From Alkalimarinus coralli (GTDB lineage Bacteria; Pseudomonadota; Gammaproteobacteria; Pseudomonadales; Oleiphilaceae): a DNA stretch of 64,000 nt. The notes beneath the pieces are model-generated. The model was not told where the DNA came from and searched no databases. It was given only the letters and a program-made list of their open reading frames with translations. Both the position numbers and the translations under genes were made by a program. Of this stretch, positions 7,924 through 16,710 are shown piece by piece; the stretch's first letter is position 1; each line of letters begins with the position of its first letter. The DNA lies in the NCBI RefSeq assembly GCF_023650515.1, contig NZ_CP096016.1, positions 3,784,001 through 3,848,000 on the forward strand, read 5' to 3'.

Positions 7924-9777
7924 TTAGCTCAGCTCGCCTATTAAGTGATCTACTTTCGTCAGGTAGCTCTTATGGGCATCACTGTTAAACTCTGCATAGT
8001 TCAAGTTTTTAAAGGTATCGGTCATTCGGTTAAACCAACGACGAATGTCTGCTTTAGACGCCAGCCGCATCTCTACATCAGCAATACGTTTGAGCAATCT
8101 AAAACTCTCTTTCTGTCGTTCAATACTGGTTGAAACATCGACCGGATCAAACGCATCCTGCTGTAGGTAGACCATATCAACCAGCATCGCTTTCTGCTGA
8201 ATAATAAAGTCCTCGGTACTCACACCTTCTTCCCCGGTAACCTGCATCATGCGAGTGATATCTTCACCTTTGTACAACAGCTGATTTATCTGCTCTACAT
8301 CATCCAACCACCCATCCCCCATGTTATCAGCAAACCACGCTGCCAGCTGTTCCACATAACGAGACCACGACATCAGCGGGTCAACCGCCGGGTAGAACCG
8401 CTTGTATGCACGGTCGTAACTCAAGCCAAGAAACGCTTTAACGGTATTCAACGTACCTTGCGTCACCGGTTCCTCAAAATTGCCTCCTGCGGGTGATACC
8501 GTACCAATCAGCGTTAAGGATCCCACCGACTGGTCGTTCGCCTGAATAACCCCCGCCCGCTCATAGAGGTTACGTATAGACGATTCCAGATACGCTGGAA
8601 ACGCTTCTTCTCCGGGAATTTCTTCCAGCCGACCGGATGTTTCTCGCATCGCCTGCGCCCAGCGGGAGGTTGAATCAGCCAGCAGTAGTACGTTGTAGCC
8701 CATTTGGCGATAGTACTCTCCGATTGTTACGCCGGTATAAATCGAGGCCTCGCGCGCTGCAACCGGCATCGAAGAGGTATTGCAGATGATAATGGTCCGA
8801 TCCATCAATGTTCCTCCGGTATGCGGATCTTGCAGTTGAGGAAATTCGTTAATCGTTTCAACCACTTCACCGGCACGTTCGCCACAGGCGACGACAATAA
8901 CGATATCAACGTTGGAGTAACGTGAGATTAAATTCTGCAATACGGTTTTTCCGGCACCAAACGGGCCGGGAATACAGGCTGTTCCGCCCTTGGCAATCGG
9001 AAAGAAGGTATCAATCAGGCGCAGAGTGGTAATCATCGGTTCCGAAGGATATTGACGATGACTGGTGCCGGACTTAATCAGGTGAGCGGGCAACGGCATT
9101 CTAACAGGCCATTGCTGAACCATGGACACCTTGTGGACAACCCCTTCTTCGTCACGCAAACGCGCAACAATGGTATCAACAGGGAAACTGCCTTCCTGAA
9201 TCCAGTCAACATGAAGCACGCCACGGTGTTGAAAAGGCACCATAATTTTATGGCTGAAACGACCTTCCTGGACTTGGCCCAGTACGTCGCCGGCAACCAC
9301 CCGATCACCCACGCGGGCTTTCGCGACAAACGACCACTTCTCGTTCCGATCCAGCGCAGGCGAAACCGCACCACGCAACAGGAACTTACCATTTAAAATC
9401 TCCAGTCGATGGAGCGGATTCTGCAACCCATCATAGACCTGCCTCAGCAGGCCTGGCCCCAGCTCGACCGACAACAGCTGCCCGGTCTGCTCAACCAGAT
9501 CGCCCACTGCAACACCGGTTGTATCTTCATAAACCTGAGCATCGGCACGCCGCCCCCTCACACGCAGTACCTCGGCCTTTAGTCTTTCTTGTGGTTTGCC
9601 ATCAACGGGCTGCGGACAGATATACACCACTTCATTCTTCATTAGCGGTTTGATGTTTGAAGAAGGGCTGCTGGGCAGAGTAGTCAGTGACTCCAGAGTC
9701 ACAACATCATCACTGACCGCAACCACTTTTGCAGTTGCCTGAATTTCGGCGTGCTTCACTTGTTCATTAGATCTCAT
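7924..9777 (-). CDS. ntpA: V/A-type ATPase catalytic subunit A
   Basis: This 617-residue subunit has the V-type P-loop GPFGAGKTV at residues 271-278 and the non-homologous insert typical of V/A-type A subunits. The rest of the catalytic domain follows with CGERAGEV, SMPVAAREASIYTG and LADSTSRWAQAMRETSGRLEEIPGEE-type motifs. Hydrolysis (or synthesis) of ATP at A/B interfaces drives the rotor. It is the last gene of the operon and its ATG overlaps the DUF2764 stop by four bases. Length fits V/A-type A subunits (about 580-620) and excludes F-type alpha or beta. Confidence 0.97.
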   Translation of the reverse strand: MRSNEQVKHAEIQATAKVVAVSDDVVTLESLTTLPSSPSSNIKPLMKNEVVYICPQPVDGKPQERLKAEVLRVRGRRADAQVYEDTTGVAVGDLVEQTGQLLSVELGPGLLRQVYDGLQNPLHRLEILNGKFLLRGAVSPALDRNEKWSFVAKARVGDRVVAGDVLGQVQEGRFSHKIMVPFQHRGVLHVDWIQEGSFPVDTIVARLRDEEGVVHKVSMVQQWPVRMPLPAHLIKSGTSHRQYPSEPMITTLRLIDTFFPIAKGGTACIPGPFGAGKTVLQNLISRYSNVDIVIVVACGERAGEVVETINEFPQLQDPHTGGTLMDRTIIICNTSSMPVAAREASIYTGVTIGEYYRQMGYNVLLLADSTSRWAQAMRETSGRLEEIPGEEAFPAYLESSIRNLYERAGVIQANDQSVGSLTLIGTVSPAGGNFEEPVTQGTLNTVKAFLGLSYDRAYKRFYPAVDPLMSWSRYVEQLAAWFADNMGDGWLDDVEQINQLLYKGEDITRMMQVTGEEGVSTEDFIIQQKAMLVDMVYLQQDAFDPVDVSTSIERQKESFRLLKRIADVEMRLASKADIRRWFNRMTDTFKNLNYAEFNSDAHKSYLTKVDHLIGELS

Positions 9778-10466
9778 GCCATGTCCTTCAACGTCAGCAT
9801 TGATTTTTTCAGGCTATCGTTTACCAGTTCATCAAAATGCTCTCCGGCACGATCAGCATTGTATTTGCACCACCGGTCAACCAAGTCCCATTTGGCCACG
9901 TACAACACCACCGCAGAAAAGCCGTAAGGGGTTTCCGGTTTTTGCATAGCATAATAGTGCCATACGGCATTCAGCAGAATCTGTTCAACCTTAAAACTCT
10001 CTCCCGTTTCGATTCCATCCACCACGTCAGGCAACCAGGGAAAGTGATATTCCAGTTTAAAGTAGGGGCTGGACCAGTTATTAACTATTTGCCGGACATA
10101 TCGCCCGTAACCCCAGTTATCACGGATAGCAGGGGCATCTTCGCCTTGTTTTCTACGCCGTATCGCTGCCACGACGGTTCGAACATCCATTCGCCACTCC
10201 AACCACTCCTGTATATCCCGATATGGAATCCCCGCGAGAAAGCGATTGGCTTTGTTGATCAGCGATACCTCATCCTCGTGCAGTGTGATTCCCCCCCAGT
10301 AAAAAGCTTCATTCAATTTTTGCAGCCAGTGCAGGTCTTGCTGGTCCAGCATCGTCATGCGCTTTTGCAGCTGAACTCGGGTAATAGCAGGCCGTTTATA
10401 GCGAAACGGGTTGGCCAGGTGGGGTAACGAACACAGCAGCTCAATGTATTGTTGGTGAGTGGCCAT
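9774..10466 (-). CDS. DUF2764 family protein, V-ATPase-associated subunit
   Basis: This protein of about 230 residues opens with a LLCSLPHLANPF motif and is Trp-rich and helical throughout (for example LEWRMDVRTVVAAIRRRKQGE). It matches the DUF2764 family encoded between atpE and atpA in chlamydial and spirochaetal V-ATPase operons, and it holds that position here. No gene for subunit C is present, and DUF2764 may fill the same role of joining rotor and central stalk; that is inference. A GTG three bases upstream of the chosen ATG could also start translation. It overlaps ntpA by four bases. Confidence 0.85.
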   Translation of the reverse strand: MATHQQYIELLCSLPHLANPFRYKRPAITRVQLQKRMTMLDQQDLHWLQKLNEAFYWGGITLHEDEVSLINKANRFLAGIPYRDIQEWLEWRMDVRTVVAAIRRRKQGEDAPAIRDNWGYGRYVRQIVNNWSSPYFKLEYHFPWLPDVVDGIETGESFKVEQILLNAVWHYYAMQKPETPYGFSAVVLYVAKWDLVDRWCKYNADRAGEHFDELVNDSLKKSMLTLKDMA

Positions 10467-10541
10467 CACAATGTCCGCCGCTTGAGCATCAATTTATTAA
10501 GCGCCATTACGTTAGGTTCCGATAGTCTAAGCATCGACATA

Positions 10542-11225
10542 TTAAGCAACGACACCTTCCAGCAAAGCCCTGAAACGCGGCTGCAAGTGAGCCAGCAGCA
10601 ACTCGGTCAACGCCTTATCTGTAGCCTCAATAACGATCTCGCCATCACGGAGAGAGAATGTCATCCCCGCTTTAACATCAGGACTAAGCTTAAATTCAAC
10701 CCCGGACTCGAACAAGCTGCTGGCCACCGCAGAAAGCACTTCAACCAAAGCGCCCTGCTCAATCGATGATGGGTCCTGGCGCAGCTCATCTAACCCCAAC
10801 ACCTGTTCCGGCAACAGAATTTGCATCTCTTCATCGGGGACTCGACATTTTGACGCGGCCTGCATGAGCAGCTTTTTTAACGTATCAGGGTCTTGCATCT
10901 CATGGCGAATCAGCCGCTTGAGCTGGTTGGCAAATTGAGACGAGAGGTCATCTTTCAATTTGAGCTTAATGTCTCTAAACGCCAGCTCTAGTGAGTCTTT
11001 GCCTGCATGGCGAATAAAATCGGCTTCTTTATCCGCCTTTTGCTTGATCTGCTCAGCCTCTTCTTTGGCTTGGTTAATAATCCACTCGGCACGCTTCTCG
11101 GCCTCTTCAACAATCCGAAGCCCCTCTTCTTTACCTGCATCCACGCCTTTTTCGTGAATAATATCGATCAATGCCTGAACGCCGTTAGACGTCTCCTGTA
11201 GCTTTTCAGATTGCGACATATCCAA
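10542..11225 (-). CDS. ntpE: V/A-type ATPase subunit E (peripheral stalk)
   Basis: This 227-residue protein has a long N-terminal charged helix (about residues 15-110, rich in Ala, Glu, Lys and Gln; EAEKRAEWIINQAKEEAEQ) and a compact C-terminal domain, the usual layout of the peripheral-stalk subunit E. No subunit G/H partner gene is present, as in chlamydial and spirochaetal operons, so E may form the stalk alone or with an unrecognised partner. It lies 5 bp downstream of ntpK and about 75 bp upstream of the DUF2764 gene. Confidence 0.85.
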   Translation of the reverse strand: MDMSQSEKLQETSNGVQALIDIIHEKGVDAGKEEGLRIVEEAEKRAEWIINQAKEEAEQIKQKADKEADFIRHAGKDSLELAFRDIKLKLKDDLSSQFANQLKRLIRHEMQDPDTLKKLLMQAASKCRVPDEEMQILLPEQVLGLDELRQDPSSIEQGALVEVLSAVASSLFESGVEFKLSPDVKAGMTFSLRDGEIVIEATDKALTELLLAHLQPRFRALLEGVVA

Positions 11226-11230
11226 CCTCC

Positions 11231-11677
11231 TTAAGCAGGTAAAGAACCACTCAATACTAACGCAAACACAAAGGCAAAGACGGCAAACCCCTCAACAATA
11301 GCTGCGGGTGTAATGGTCAAGCCAAAGACTTCTGGCTTATTCTTAGCCACATTGATCGCGGCAACCAGCGCCTGCCCTTGATAGATGGCGCTAAACATCA
11401 GTGCTAACCCGGTCAACAAACCAATACCGAAAATACCCGCCGCATTGGCGATGGTGATGTCGCGATTGAGCGTAAACATCACCACAATGCCCAGTATTCC
11501 CTGAGTCGAAGGCATGGCTGCCAACCCGATATATTTACCATAGCCACTTTCAGTATCCAGCAATGCACCGGCGGCCGCCTGCCCCGCTCTGGCACAGCCA
11601 TTGCTGCTTCCTATGGCTCCGAGAGCCACCGGCGCAAACACGCCGATCCAACCTAACGCTATCAGGAACTGTTCCAT
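11231..11677 (-). CDS. ntpK: V/A-type ATPase rotor subunit K (16-kDa duplicated proteolipid)
   Basis: The 148-residue protein has four transmembrane helices, a duplicated two-helix hairpin. The ion-carrying carboxylate is Glu129 in helix 4 (AAIVEGFAVF), while the equivalent place in helix 2 holds Gln59 (MPSTQG), so there is one carboxylate per four helices. The Na+ ligands known from Enterococcus hirae NtpK (Thr64, Gln65, Gln110, Glu139) have counterparts Thr58, Gln59, Gln100 and Glu129. This predicts a Na+-coupled rotor. It sits directly between ntpI and ntpE (spacings 0 and 5 bp). Confidence 0.95.
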   Translation of the reverse strand: MEQFLIALGWIGVFAPVALGAIGSSNGCARAGQAAAGALLDTESGYGKYIGLAAMPSTQGILGIVVMFTLNRDITIANAAGIFGIGLLTGLALMFSAIYQGQALVAAINVAKNKPEVFGLTITPAAIVEGFAVFAFVFALVLSGSLPA

Positions 11678-13504
11678 CTACTCTTTCCTCGTATTGAATG
11701 ACCGGCCTGCATACTGGCCTTGATTCTTAAACGCTTTAAAGGGGTAGCCTTCGCCCTTAACACCCCAGTTGTAAAACTCCAGAAGGTTCAGACGTAAACC
11801 ATGTATTACACCACTCATAATACCCAGCACGAAGTTAAGGCCATGCCCTAACACGATGATCAACGTAAACAAAATAAAACCTCCGGCCGAAACTGAATCT
11901 CTCGCCTCCACCGCCAGGTTATTGAAGGTCACTGCCAGTGACGCGCTGGACAAGCCCAAAGCAAACAACCGCATATAACTCAATACATCGCCAAACGCTT
12001 TCGATAACCCATACAAGGCTTTAACGCCGTCAAAAAGACGAATCGCCAAATCTCCCACACTGTTGATTTTTCTGCTGCTACTGAATAGCAGAATCAGCAG
12101 CAGCCCAGAAGCAATCAGCGCAGCGTTCTCAGAGGCCATCACCGCAAACTGATCCACTTGGAGATATTCAAGCCATAACCTGAAACTGAACCCAATCACC
12201 AAAATCCAGCCTATTGACGCGAGCATTTTAGGCGACTGTCGATCAGTCCAGGCGACCATGATATTCGCCATCACCAGATGCAAAACACCTGCGCCGATAG
12301 AAAGCTTCATCATGCTTTTGAAGTCATTCATATCAAGAAGGTGGAGGTGACTCAACCAAGCATCTGCGGCAGGTGTGATACCAAAATAGCTGCCAACCAG
12401 CGCACCATAAACAAACGCGCTGCCAATAACCGAAGCGGCTAGATTGCGAATACGAATGCCGGTTTCGGATCGACTCATCTTTTTCCAGAACACCCCTAAA
12501 AACCCGCCTAATAGCAATGCATAGCCTGCATCGGCCAAGATCATGGCAAAAAACAGCGAGAAGGAGAAAAAAATCATGATTGAAGGGTCCCAGGAGCGAT
12601 AACCCGGTAGCTGAAAAAAAGAGACAGCCTCCTCTCCTCCGCCAAAACGATTGCTGTTTTGTAGCAGTGTTGGCGGCTCATCCTCCGCCTCAACTGAGTT
12701 CAGCTGGTAGGCCATGGGTAGCGTTTCCCGCAATAGTTCCAACTGTGGCGTGGCGCTTTCCGGTATCCAGCCACGAAGCACAAAGCAGGCATTGGTATCC
12801 AGCGTCATACCGGAAGCCGTCACTAATTCAGCATCATTAATGGTCTGATCAAGCGAGCGTGTCAGCGGCAGAATCCAGCGGGTTTGGGACTCACGCTCTG
12901 CATTGATATTTTCGAGCTGTACCAATAACTCTTCGCGAGACAGCCTCAGTTGCGAAAGCGATAGGCTCCCTACATGCACACGCGAAAACGGTATTTGCTC
13001 CTGCGTAGGCTCACTCTTTGAAAGCGCTACAAGGTAGTAGAATTTGTGGTCTTGGTTAACAATTTTCCATGGTATTTCGACCCCTTCCAACACGCTCTTT
13101 TTAGAGAGAGGAATTTTATAGAACCACAACCGATATCCCCCCAGCTTAGAGAGCTCAGGGTATTCAAACTCTCCCCAAGGCGTTAATGTCTTGATCCTCT
13201 GGCGATTCAGCTCAATCCGGTCAAGCGTTTCTTCTCTAAGCCGTTTGCTGTCCAAAATCTGACAAATAACCTCACTCAGCTGGGTAGCGTCGGTCGGCAT
13301 CTGAAGCCGGCGTTTATTGGGCGCGTTGTTAAGATAAGCCAAGGCCTCTTTCAACTGGTCGTAAGATGCCATCGCAAGGCTTCCGTGGCGACTAGACAGC
13401 GGCACCAAATGAACTGCCCCTACACCCTGAACGGCTTCAAGAATCTCTGTTTTAGCAGCAACATCACCCACGAGTGTGAGCTTTTTCAGTACCGCGATGC
13501 TCAT
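11678..13504 (-). CDS. ntpI: V/A-type ATPase subunit I (a-subunit homologue)
   Basis: This 608-residue protein has an N-terminal cytoplasmic half of about 300 residues with helical stalk segments and a C-terminal half with about seven to eight transmembrane helices. The membrane half includes the conserved essential-arginine region near LSYMRLFALGLSSASLAVTFNN. Such subunits provide the two half channels next to the K ring and anchor the peripheral stalks. Length is near the chlamydial/spirochaetal subunit I (about 600-650). The stop directly abuts the ntpK start. Confidence 0.93.
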   Translation of the reverse strand: MSIAVLKKLTLVGDVAAKTEILEAVQGVGAVHLVPLSSRHGSLAMASYDQLKEALAYLNNAPNKRRLQMPTDATQLSEVICQILDSKRLREETLDRIELNRQRIKTLTPWGEFEYPELSKLGGYRLWFYKIPLSKKSVLEGVEIPWKIVNQDHKFYYLVALSKSEPTQEQIPFSRVHVGSLSLSQLRLSREELLVQLENINAERESQTRWILPLTRSLDQTINDAELVTASGMTLDTNACFVLRGWIPESATPQLELLRETLPMAYQLNSVEAEDEPPTLLQNSNRFGGGEEAVSFFQLPGYRSWDPSIMIFFSFSLFFAMILADAGYALLLGGFLGVFWKKMSRSETGIRIRNLAASVIGSAFVYGALVGSYFGITPAADAWLSHLHLLDMNDFKSMMKLSIGAGVLHLVMANIMVAWTDRQSPKMLASIGWILVIGFSFRLWLEYLQVDQFAVMASENAALIASGLLLILLFSSSRKINSVGDLAIRLFDGVKALYGLSKAFGDVLSYMRLFALGLSSASLAVTFNNLAVEARDSVSAGGFILFTLIIVLGHGLNFVLGIMSGVIHGLRLNLLEFYNWGVKGEGYPFKAFKNQGQYAGRSFNTRKE

Positions 13505-13505
13505 T

Positions 13506-13601
13506 GAAGCGTCCTATGATCAACCCGTTGAGACGAGTTATGTCCGACCCGCTGAAGCGCTGTATAAGCAAAAGGTTGAAGCGCCGTGTATTCCTTTAGG
13601 G
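13506..13601. repeat. Four imperfect 24-bp tandem repeats in the ntpD-ntpI spacer
   Basis: Units begin GAAGCG (13506), GAGACG (13530), GAAGCG (13554) and GAAGCG (13578), each followed by a TATG/TATA/TGTA-like stretch at the same place. They fill nearly the whole 111-bp spacer between ntpD and ntpI. The similarity between units is partial, so decay of an older tandem array is assumed. Confidence 0.55.
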
Positions 13602-13615
13602 AGAAGTTCATGGAG

Positions 13616-14209
13616 TCAGGCCTGATGTTTCTGCTTGGCAAGCTTTGATCGCACCACCGCCGCCCGCTCCTGATCAGATAGAAACAATCCGATCCGTTTA
13701 ATATTCTTTTTAGAGTCTGGAATTAGCACCTTCGAAAACAGGTTGACTCGCTGGGTAATGGTTCTTACCGCTTTATTTAGCCGCTTTGCTCTTACTTGCA
13801 AGATTTCCTCTTCCAGCTTTAACCGAATAACTTGTTCCAAGGCATTGGCCACTTCATCAACCCAGTGAGGCCGTGCTAAATAACTGTAGCGCGCCCTTCG
13901 ATACTCTACTTTTTTCAGGCTCGGCAAGAGAGTGCCTAATACATTCTCTTCCTGTATATCGAGCTGATCCACTTTGACCAACCCTTCCATCTGAATATGC
14001 CTGAGCGCGAGCATTGGTAGTCGTTGATAAACATCTTGCTGAATTTTCTCAATCAATTCCCGATGCTCAATCAGTGCCTGCTCTGCCTTTTTCCGCTCCA
14101 GCAGCAGCTGTTTCTGCTTCAACTCCAGTGATGGAAGGTACTTCCCATAAGCCGCCTGCTTCTGCTTCTCTTTACTGAGAGCACTTTTGTTGAGCGCCAG
14201 TTTAGCCAT
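13616..14209 (-). CDS. ntpD: V/A-type ATPase subunit D (central shaft)
   Basis: This 197-residue protein starts MAKLALNKSALSKEKQKQA, close to the conserved N-terminus of V/A-type D subunits. Two long antiparallel helices flank a middle region, and the C-terminus has the family motif RVNLFSKVLIPDSKKNIKRI. It forms the rotating shaft inside the A3B3 head. No subunit F gene was found in the operon; chlamydial-type operons also lack a recognised F. It overlaps ntpB by eight bases. Confidence 0.93.
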   Translation of the reverse strand: MAKLALNKSALSKEKQKQAAYGKYLPSLELKQKQLLLERKKAEQALIEHRELIEKIQQDVYQRLPMLALRHIQMEGLVKVDQLDIQEENVLGTLLPSLKKVEYRRARYSYLARPHWVDEVANALEQVIRLKLEEEILQVRAKRLNKAVRTITQRVNLFSKVLIPDSKKNIKRIGLFLSDQERAAVVRSKLAKQKHQA

Positions 14210-15551
14210 GGGAATGCACCCAGTACTGGTCTTTAAGCTGCTGTTTAATCACCACTTCATCTTTGTCAAAACACTCTGAAAGCAGCGCCCAACACCCATC
14301 CAGCGCTTCTTCAAGGGGCATCGATACATCCAGCTTCATAAATCGCTGACGGAACAATAAGCTGAATTTAAGCAGCTTCCTGTCAAACTCGCTCAGGTCA
14401 AACGCCATTGCTTGTTTCTGTTCTGCTTCAACACCTTCGGAGTAATACCGAATCATAGTGTTCATGATCTGACCATGGTCTCCACGGGTCTGCTTACCAA
14501 CAACATGCTGCTTCAGCCGGGATAGAGAACCAAACGGATCAATTTCTCCATTATGAAGATAGAATTGCCCCTCGGTGATGTACCCCGTGTTATCAGGAAC
14601 AGGATGGGTGACATCATTCCCTGGCATCGTAGTCACCGATAGAATAGTCACCGAACCTGCCCCTTTGAAATCACAGGCTTTTTCATAGCGCCTCGCCAGC
14701 TGGGAGTACAAATCTCCCATATAGCCTCTATTCGATGGAATATGCTCCATCGCAATACCGATCTCTTTCATCGCATCCGCATAGGCGGTCATATCCGTCA
14801 GCAATACCAATACGCGCTTGCCTTCTTCGGTGGCCATTTTTTCGGCCACTGCCAGACATAAATCCGGCACCATCAACCGTTCAACAACCGGGTCGGAAGC
14901 CAAGTTGACATACATGACCGTACGCGACAGCACACCCGCCTCTTCAAATGACTGTTTAAAGCTGTGATAGTCATCGAAGATCAGTCCTAAACCACCAAAC
15001 ACCACCACATCAGCGTCAGCCTGAATGCCAATGCGTGCCAAAAACTTGTTATAAGGCTCTCCAGCTACTGAAAAGATCGGGATTTTCTGGCTTTCAACCA
15101 GGCAGTTGAAGACATCAATCATCGGCACATCAGTGCGAATCATGCGTGAGGCCAGCACCCTAGCGGTTGGGTTAACTGTTGGGCCATTAATTTGAACCTT
15201 GGGCTCATGGGATAGTGACGGGCCATTATCAATCGCCTGGCCCGAACCACCGAATACCCGACCAAGAATATTTTCAGAATAGATAGCCTGCATCGTTTCG
15301 CCCAGAAAACGTATCGAGGCGCTGTTTGATAGCCCTTTAGTGCCAGAAAACACCTGTAGTGAAACCAGATCATCAGAGAGTTTAATAATCTGGGCCAGAG
15401 AGAATGTTTTACCATCCTGCTCAACCACGGCCAAATCGCGGTTGCGGGGAGGAACAGCCATCTCCTCAACATTGCCAACCCTGAGATTGACGATATCCCC
15501 AACAATACTGGTAATGCCATTATAGCGAGTGAACAATCCTTCCATTGCCAA
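14202..15551 (-). CDS. ntpB: V/A-type ATPase non-catalytic subunit B
   Basis: This 449-residue protein shows V/A-type B motifs such as SGQAIDNGP, RTDVPMIDVFNCLVESQKIP, FSVAGEPYNKFLARIG and TMPGNDVTHPVPDNTGYITEGQ. It lacks a canonical Walker A glycine loop, as expected for B. It is the first gene of the operon on the minus strand, so the promoter should lie in 15552-15759. The usual chlamydial order is E-DUF2764-A-B-D-I-K; here B-D-I-K comes first and E-DUF2764-A follows. Confidence 0.96.
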   Translation of the reverse strand: MAMEGLFTRYNGITSIVGDIVNLRVGNVEEMAVPPRNRDLAVVEQDGKTFSLAQIIKLSDDLVSLQVFSGTKGLSNSASIRFLGETMQAIYSENILGRVFGGSGQAIDNGPSLSHEPKVQINGPTVNPTARVLASRMIRTDVPMIDVFNCLVESQKIPIFSVAGEPYNKFLARIGIQADADVVVFGGLGLIFDDYHSFKQSFEEAGVLSRTVMYVNLASDPVVERLMVPDLCLAVAEKMATEEGKRVLVLLTDMTAYADAMKEIGIAMEHIPSNRGYMGDLYSQLARRYEKACDFKGAGSVTILSVTTMPGNDVTHPVPDNTGYITEGQFYLHNGEIDPFGSLSRLKQHVVGKQTRGDHGQIMNTMIRYYSEGVEAEQKQAMAFDLSEFDRKLLKFSLLFRQRFMKLDVSMPLEEALDGCWALLSECFDKDEVVIKQQLKDQYWVHSHG

Positions 15552-15601
15552 TCCTGTAGGTAATTAGCGGAGTCAGGGGCTGCCATGACGGTATTAGCCT
15601 G

Positions 15602-15615
15602 AACCTGCGCAGGTT
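15602..15615. promoter_or_regulatory. 14-bp perfect palindrome upstream of the V-ATPase operon
   Basis: AACCTGCGCAGGTT lies 51 bp upstream of the ntpB start in the 208-bp spacer toward the metal exporter gene, both on the minus strand. A second weaker hairpin (AGC-GTTAT / ATAAG-GCT) lies at about 15630-15650. It could be an operator or a leader-RNA hairpin. No convincing -35/-10 pair was assigned. Confidence 0.4.
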
Positions 15616-15759
15616 AATCCTTATAAGCCCAGCCTTATCCTATAACGCTGACTTTGCAATACGATGACTCATCTCAATGTAGCAGCAGAGTTAACAAAAC
15701 GGCAATATCAAAAGCCGTTTCTATCCCCATTTTGTTGCTTGTGTCGCTTCTGCCTTGCA

Positions 15760-16710
15760 TTAAAGTGGCTGAATATGGTGATCCCTGCACCGCTCGTCAG
15801 GCTGCTCAAACTCAATGGTGGTATGGGCCAGCTGGTAGCTCTTTAACCCCTCCGCCAAATCTGACTTAACCTGCTGCTGCAGCTCATTATCAAGGCGTTG
15901 CTTTAGTACTAAATGAACGGTAAGGACATGGTGCTCGCCGTCCAGCGACCACAAATGCATATGGTGTACCGCCGCAACCTGATCCACCGCCAACAACTGC
16001 TGGTGAATCTGCTCGCGCAACGCCTGATCAGGCGTTGCCTGCAAAAATAGCTTAACCGTCTCTTTCAACGTCCGCATGACATTAATAAGAATAAACAGTG
16101 TAAACGCTATCGACAGCAACGGGTCGAGTATCGGCCAGTCAACAAACATCAGCACCACACTGACGATCAATACCGCCACCCAACCCAAAACGTCTTCCAT
16201 CAGGTGCCAATTGAGCACGCGCTCGTTCAGGGTCTTGCCGTCGCTGAGCTTATACGCGGCATAGCCATTTACAACGACGCCCAGAATAGCCAAGCCAAAC
16301 ATCCCCTGTGCGTGGGGCATTTCAGGGTTTGCGAGACGAGGAATGGCTTCAAACAGAACCCATATGGATCCGGCCACTAATACCGCGCCATTGACCAGCG
16401 CGCCCAGCAGCGAGAGGCGGCGGTAACCATAACTAAACGCGTTGTCGGCCCCTTTATCACTCATCTTGCCTAAAAACCAACCCAGACCGATAGAGAGTGT
16501 ATCCCCCAGGTCGTGCACCGCATCCGCCATAATGGCAGTACTATTGGTTAATACTCCACCAATAAATTCAATAACAGTGAAAAACAGGTTCAGAAAGAAC
16601 GCCACCCCAATGCGCCCGGATACGGTATGATGGTGCCCGTGAGTGTGTGAATGAGCGTGGCTATGCCCTGGCTTTGAATGACCATGACCTGATTGTGAAT
16701 GGCTATGCAT
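15760..16710 (-). CDS. Cation diffusion facilitator family metal exporter (ZitB/CzcD-like)
   Basis: This 316-residue CDF protein begins with a very His-rich cytoplasmic tail (12 His in the first 28 residues) and has six transmembrane helices. The metal site has His66 and Asp70 in helix 2 (HDLGD) and His169 and Asp173 in helix 5 (HLMED), the HD/HD arrangement of Zn2+/Cd2+ exporters such as ZitB. A C-terminal cytoplasmic dimer domain of about 80 residues follows, ending in a His/Cys-containing tail (DERCRDHHIQPL). It overlaps the upstream CDF-like gene by eight bases, and both lie under the MerR-type promoter at 17412-17442. Confidence 0.93.
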   Translation of the reverse strand: MHSHSQSGHGHSKPGHSHAHSHTHGHHHTVSGRIGVAFFLNLFFTVIEFIGGVLTNSTAIMADAVHDLGDTLSIGLGWFLGKMSDKGADNAFSYGYRRLSLLGALVNGAVLVAGSIWVLFEAIPRLANPEMPHAQGMFGLAILGVVVNGYAAYKLSDGKTLNERVLNWHLMEDVLGWVAVLIVSVVLMFVDWPILDPLLSIAFTLFILINVMRTLKETVKLFLQATPDQALREQIHQQLLAVDQVAAVHHMHLWSLDGEHHVLTVHLVLKQRLDNELQQQVKSDLAEGLKSYQLAHTTIEFEQPDERCRDHHIQPL

